DNA from: Methanobacteriota archaeon
GTDB taxonomy: Archaea > Halobacteriota > Methanosarcinia > Methanosarcinales > Methanosarcinaceae
NCBI GenBank assembly: GCA_023399215.1
Contig: JAEWQJ010000039.1
Coordinates: forward strand, 1-46,165
Reading direction: 5' to 3'
DNA: 46,165 nucleotides
Position numbers and translations under genes: made by a program
Part shown: in pieces, positions 44,137-46,165 of the stretch
Position numbering within the stretch: the stretch's first letter is position 1
Layout of the letters: each line of letters opens with the position of its first letter
Notes under the pieces: model-generated
Databases searched by the model: none
The model's input: the letters and a program-made list of their open reading frames with translations, nothing else
What the model was told of the DNA's origin: nothing

Positions 44137-46165
44137 ATGATAATATACCTGGAGCAATTAAAGGCAACAAACTCGAATCCTGTGCTCAGTGCTGCGAGCC
44201 TTGAATTAGTTGATATTCTTGATGTTCCAGCGCTCAAGTCTCTTATGAATGATTTATCTCAACTTACTTACATCACCATATCCATTATTGATCTCAAAGG
44301 CAATGTCCTTATGAGCGTTGGATGGCCGGATATATGTACAAAATTCCACAGAGCCCATCCCGAGACCTGCAGGCACTGCATAGAAAGTGATACACAGCTA
44401 TCACTGGGTGTTGCTCCTGGAGAATTTAAGCTTTATAAGTGTAAGAATAATATGTGGAATTTTGTGACGGGCCTGATCGTGGGAGGACAACGTATCGCCA
44501 ATATTTTTTCAGGACACTTCTTTTTTGAAGATGAACCTGTGGACTATGAGCTTTTCCGATCTCAGGCCAGAAAATACGGTTTCAACGAGGAGGAATACAT
44601 AGCAGCATTTGAAAAAGTTCCACGGTTAAGCAGAGAAACTGTGAACAAAAATATGTCCTTCCTTATGAGACTTGCCAACATGATCTCACAACTAAGTCAC
44701 AGTAACTTCAAACTTTCTCAAGCATTGGAAGAACGTGATATCCTTGTGGATGAGCTAAAGAAAAATAAGGAAGATCTCGATCACGCTCAAGCGGTTGGTA
44801 ATTTAGGAAGCTGGCGTCTGGACGTGCGTAAAAAAGAATTAACGTGGTCTGATGAAAATTACCGTATCTTTGGTATCCCAAAAGGAACTCACTTGACTTA
44901 TGAAACCTTCCTTTCTAAAGTCCATCCGGATGACAGAAAATATGTCAAGAAAGAATGGATAGCACAATTAAAGGGTGAACCATATAGTATAGAACATCGG
45001 ATTATCGTAGATGGGAAGGTCAAGTGGGTCCGTAAAAAGGCATGTTTTGAATTTGACAAAAATGGAGAGATCATTGGCGGCTTCGGCATAACGCAGGATA
45101 TAACTAATCGCAAAAAAACAGAAGAAGCTCTTAAAAGAGCACATGATAGTTTAGAAGCAAAAGTTAAAGAACGTACAGATGAGCTTGAAAAGGCTTATGA
45201 ATCGTTGATGGAAGAAAAGAGAAGACTTTCTGAAGCCCAAAAAATAGCTCATATTGGAAATTGGGATTGGAATCTTGCAACTAATGAAATGTACTGGTCT
45301 GATGAGATGTGTCTTATTTTTAGGTGTGTTCCCCAAAAAGTGGTTCATAAGTACAGTGAACTTTTTAACTTTATACATCCCGAAGATCAAAGTTACGTAC
45401 ATAACACTGTTAAAAGTGCTTTACATGGGAAGTTCTTTAGCATTGATCACAGAATTGTCTCATCTGAAGGGACAGATCGCATAGTCCACTCACATGGCGA
45501 AGTTGTTTTTGATGAGAATAAAAAACCAATTTTCCTGAGAGGAACTATTCAGGATATTACAGATAGCAAGAAAACAGAAGAGAAGATCAGGACATTAGCT
45601 GATGTTGTGGAATCATCAAATGACGCTATTATAACTGAGACTCTAGATGGTATTATTGCAAGCTGGAATAAAGCCGCAGAGCAGATTTATGGTTATTCGG
45701 CTGAAGAGATTCTGGGGAAAAATGTCTCAATCCTTGAACCAGATAATCTTAGAGGTGAAATAAGAAAGTTTATTGAAATAGTTAAACAGGGAGAAAAAAT
45801 CCAGCGTTACAGAACTTTACGGCTAAAAAAGGATGGTACAACAACAAATGTGTCAATAACTTATTCTCCAGTTTTTGACGCTTCTGGAAAGCTAAAGGCT
45901 ATCTCAGCTATTGCAAGAGATATTACTGAGCAAATCAATGCGGAAAAACTACTGGCAAAAGCCGAAGAAGCCAGAAAAAAAGAAATCCATCATAGAATTA
46001 AAAATAATCTGCAAGTGATCTCTTCCCTTCTTGACCTGCAGGCTGAAAAGTTCAGAAACAGAGAACATGCTGAGAATGAAGAAGTTCTTAACGCTTTCAT
46101 AGAAAGCCAGGACAGAGTAATGTCAATTGCTCTTATCCACGAAGAGCTGCATGAAGGCAGAGGGA
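44137..46165 (+). CDS. PocR-PAS-PAS-PAS sensor histidine kinase (3' end beyond the window)
   Basis: The frame is open from ATG 44137 to the window edge (676 residues seen). Residues about 25-195 form a PocR ligand-binding domain (HPETCRHCIESDTQLS, YKCKNNMWNFVTGLIVGG, GHFFFEDE). PAS domains follow at about 220-322, 372-474 and 487-597, each ending in the ...DITxxKxxE motif. A coiled coil lies near 325-360. From about 610 a HisKA_2 domain starts, with the phospho-acceptor in HHRIKNNLQVISSLLDLQ. No membrane segment, so it is a cytosolic sensor. The ATP-binding domain lies outside. PocR domains in Methanosarcina kinases have been linked to redox or small-ligand sensing; the ligand here is unknown. 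Confidence 0.92.
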   Translation, partial: MIIYLEQLKATNSNPVLSAASLELVDILDVPALKSLMNDLSQLTYITISIIDLKGNVLMSVGWPDICTKFHRAHPETCRHCIESDTQLSLGVAPGEFKLYKCKNNMWNFVTGLIVGGQRIANIFSGHFFFEDEPVDYELFRSQARKYGFNEEEYIAAFEKVPRLSRETVNKNMSFLMRLANMISQLSHSNFKLSQALEERDILVDELKKNKEDLDHAQAVGNLGSWRLDVRKKELTWSDENYRIFGIPKGTHLTYETFLSKVHPDDRKYVKKEWIAQLKGEPYSIEHRIIVDGKVKWVRKKACFEFDKNGEIIGGFGITQDITNRKKTEEALKRAHDSLEAKVKERTDELEKAYESLMEEKRRLSEAQKIAHIGNWDWNLATNEMYWSDEMCLIFRCVPQKVVHKYSELFNFIHPEDQSYVHNTVKSALHGKFFSIDHRIVSSEGTDRIVHSHGEVVFDENKKPIFLRGTIQDITDSKKTEEKIRTLADVVESSNDAIITETLDGIIASWNKAAEQIYGYSAEEILGKNVSILEPDNLRGEIRKFIEIVKQGEKIQRYRTLRLKKDGTTTNVSITYSPVFDASGKLKAISAIARDITEQINAEKLLAKAEEARKKEIHHRIKNNLQVISSLLDLQAEKFRNREHAENEEVLNAFIESQDRVMSIALIHEELHEGRG

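Noticed and set aside
1..46165. CRISPR arrays, tRNA and rRNA genes
   Set aside because: No spaced identical repeats with unique spacers, no cloverleaf with TTCGANNC-type arms, and no rRNA blocks were recognised on reading; a covariance-model search would be decisive.

Overview
The window is archaeal and almost certainly a Methanosarcina chromosome. The main evidence is a complete gene for methenyl-tetrahydromethanopterin cyclohydrolase (mch), with DUF2124, UPF0212, DUF357, the two diphthamide enzymes Dph5 and Dph6, a thioredoxin reductase pair and a tetraether-lipid-synthase-like radical SAM protein. AT-rich intergenic regions, archaeal TATA boxes, GGAGGTGAT-type ribosome sites, and GTG/TTG starts agree with this. 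I do not assign a species. No rRNA, tRNA or CRISPR array was found.

Layout. 1-3760 is sparsely coding: a secreted protein, a small membrane protein, a MITE-like element, and a graveyard of decayed genes including a tyrosine recombinase fragment. 3763-10105 is mostly minus strand: a carboxymuconolactone-decarboxylase-like protein, DUF2124, mch, a U32 peptidase-family protein, a possible 22-residue protein, and an aldehyde dehydrogenase whose catalytic cysteine is replaced by histidine. 10275-13087 holds three tandem copies of a small lipoprotein cassette with a shared promoter block; the third copy has a premature ochre stop. 13487-16941 has two TPR proteins around a HAD phosphatase. 17905-18938 has a divergent pair of regulators, one with a degenerate receiver domain. 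19151-24454 is a housekeeping block: thioredoxin reductase and thioredoxin, dph5, DUF357, UPF0212, a PfkB kinase and dph6.

25204-30820 carries galU, a previously uncalled 45-residue zinc-ribbon protein, DUF1330, a tungsten aldehyde:ferredoxin oxidoreductase with its four-cluster ferredoxin subunit (overlapping genes), and a methyltransferase. 31548-39804 holds peptide-ABC-transporter remnants, an MFS transporter, the Tes-like radical SAM protein, a GH130-family protein and a P3A-type proton ATPase whose expected start codon reads ATA. 40124-43229 has two convergent MscS-family channels; the minus-strand one sits directly behind a P-loop ATPase gene, and that junction has been duplicated as a 36-bp tandem repeat. 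The window ends inside a PocR-PAS histidine kinase.

The clearest functional units are the AOR/ferredoxin pair, the Trx/TrxR pair, the diphthamide genes on either side of conserved archaeal genes, and the ATPase-MscS pair. The most unusual observations are the Cys-to-His aldehyde dehydrogenase, the start-codon loss in the P-type ATPase, the triplicated lipoprotein cassette and the duplicated ATPase/MscS junction. I found no clear defence system or intact mobile element.
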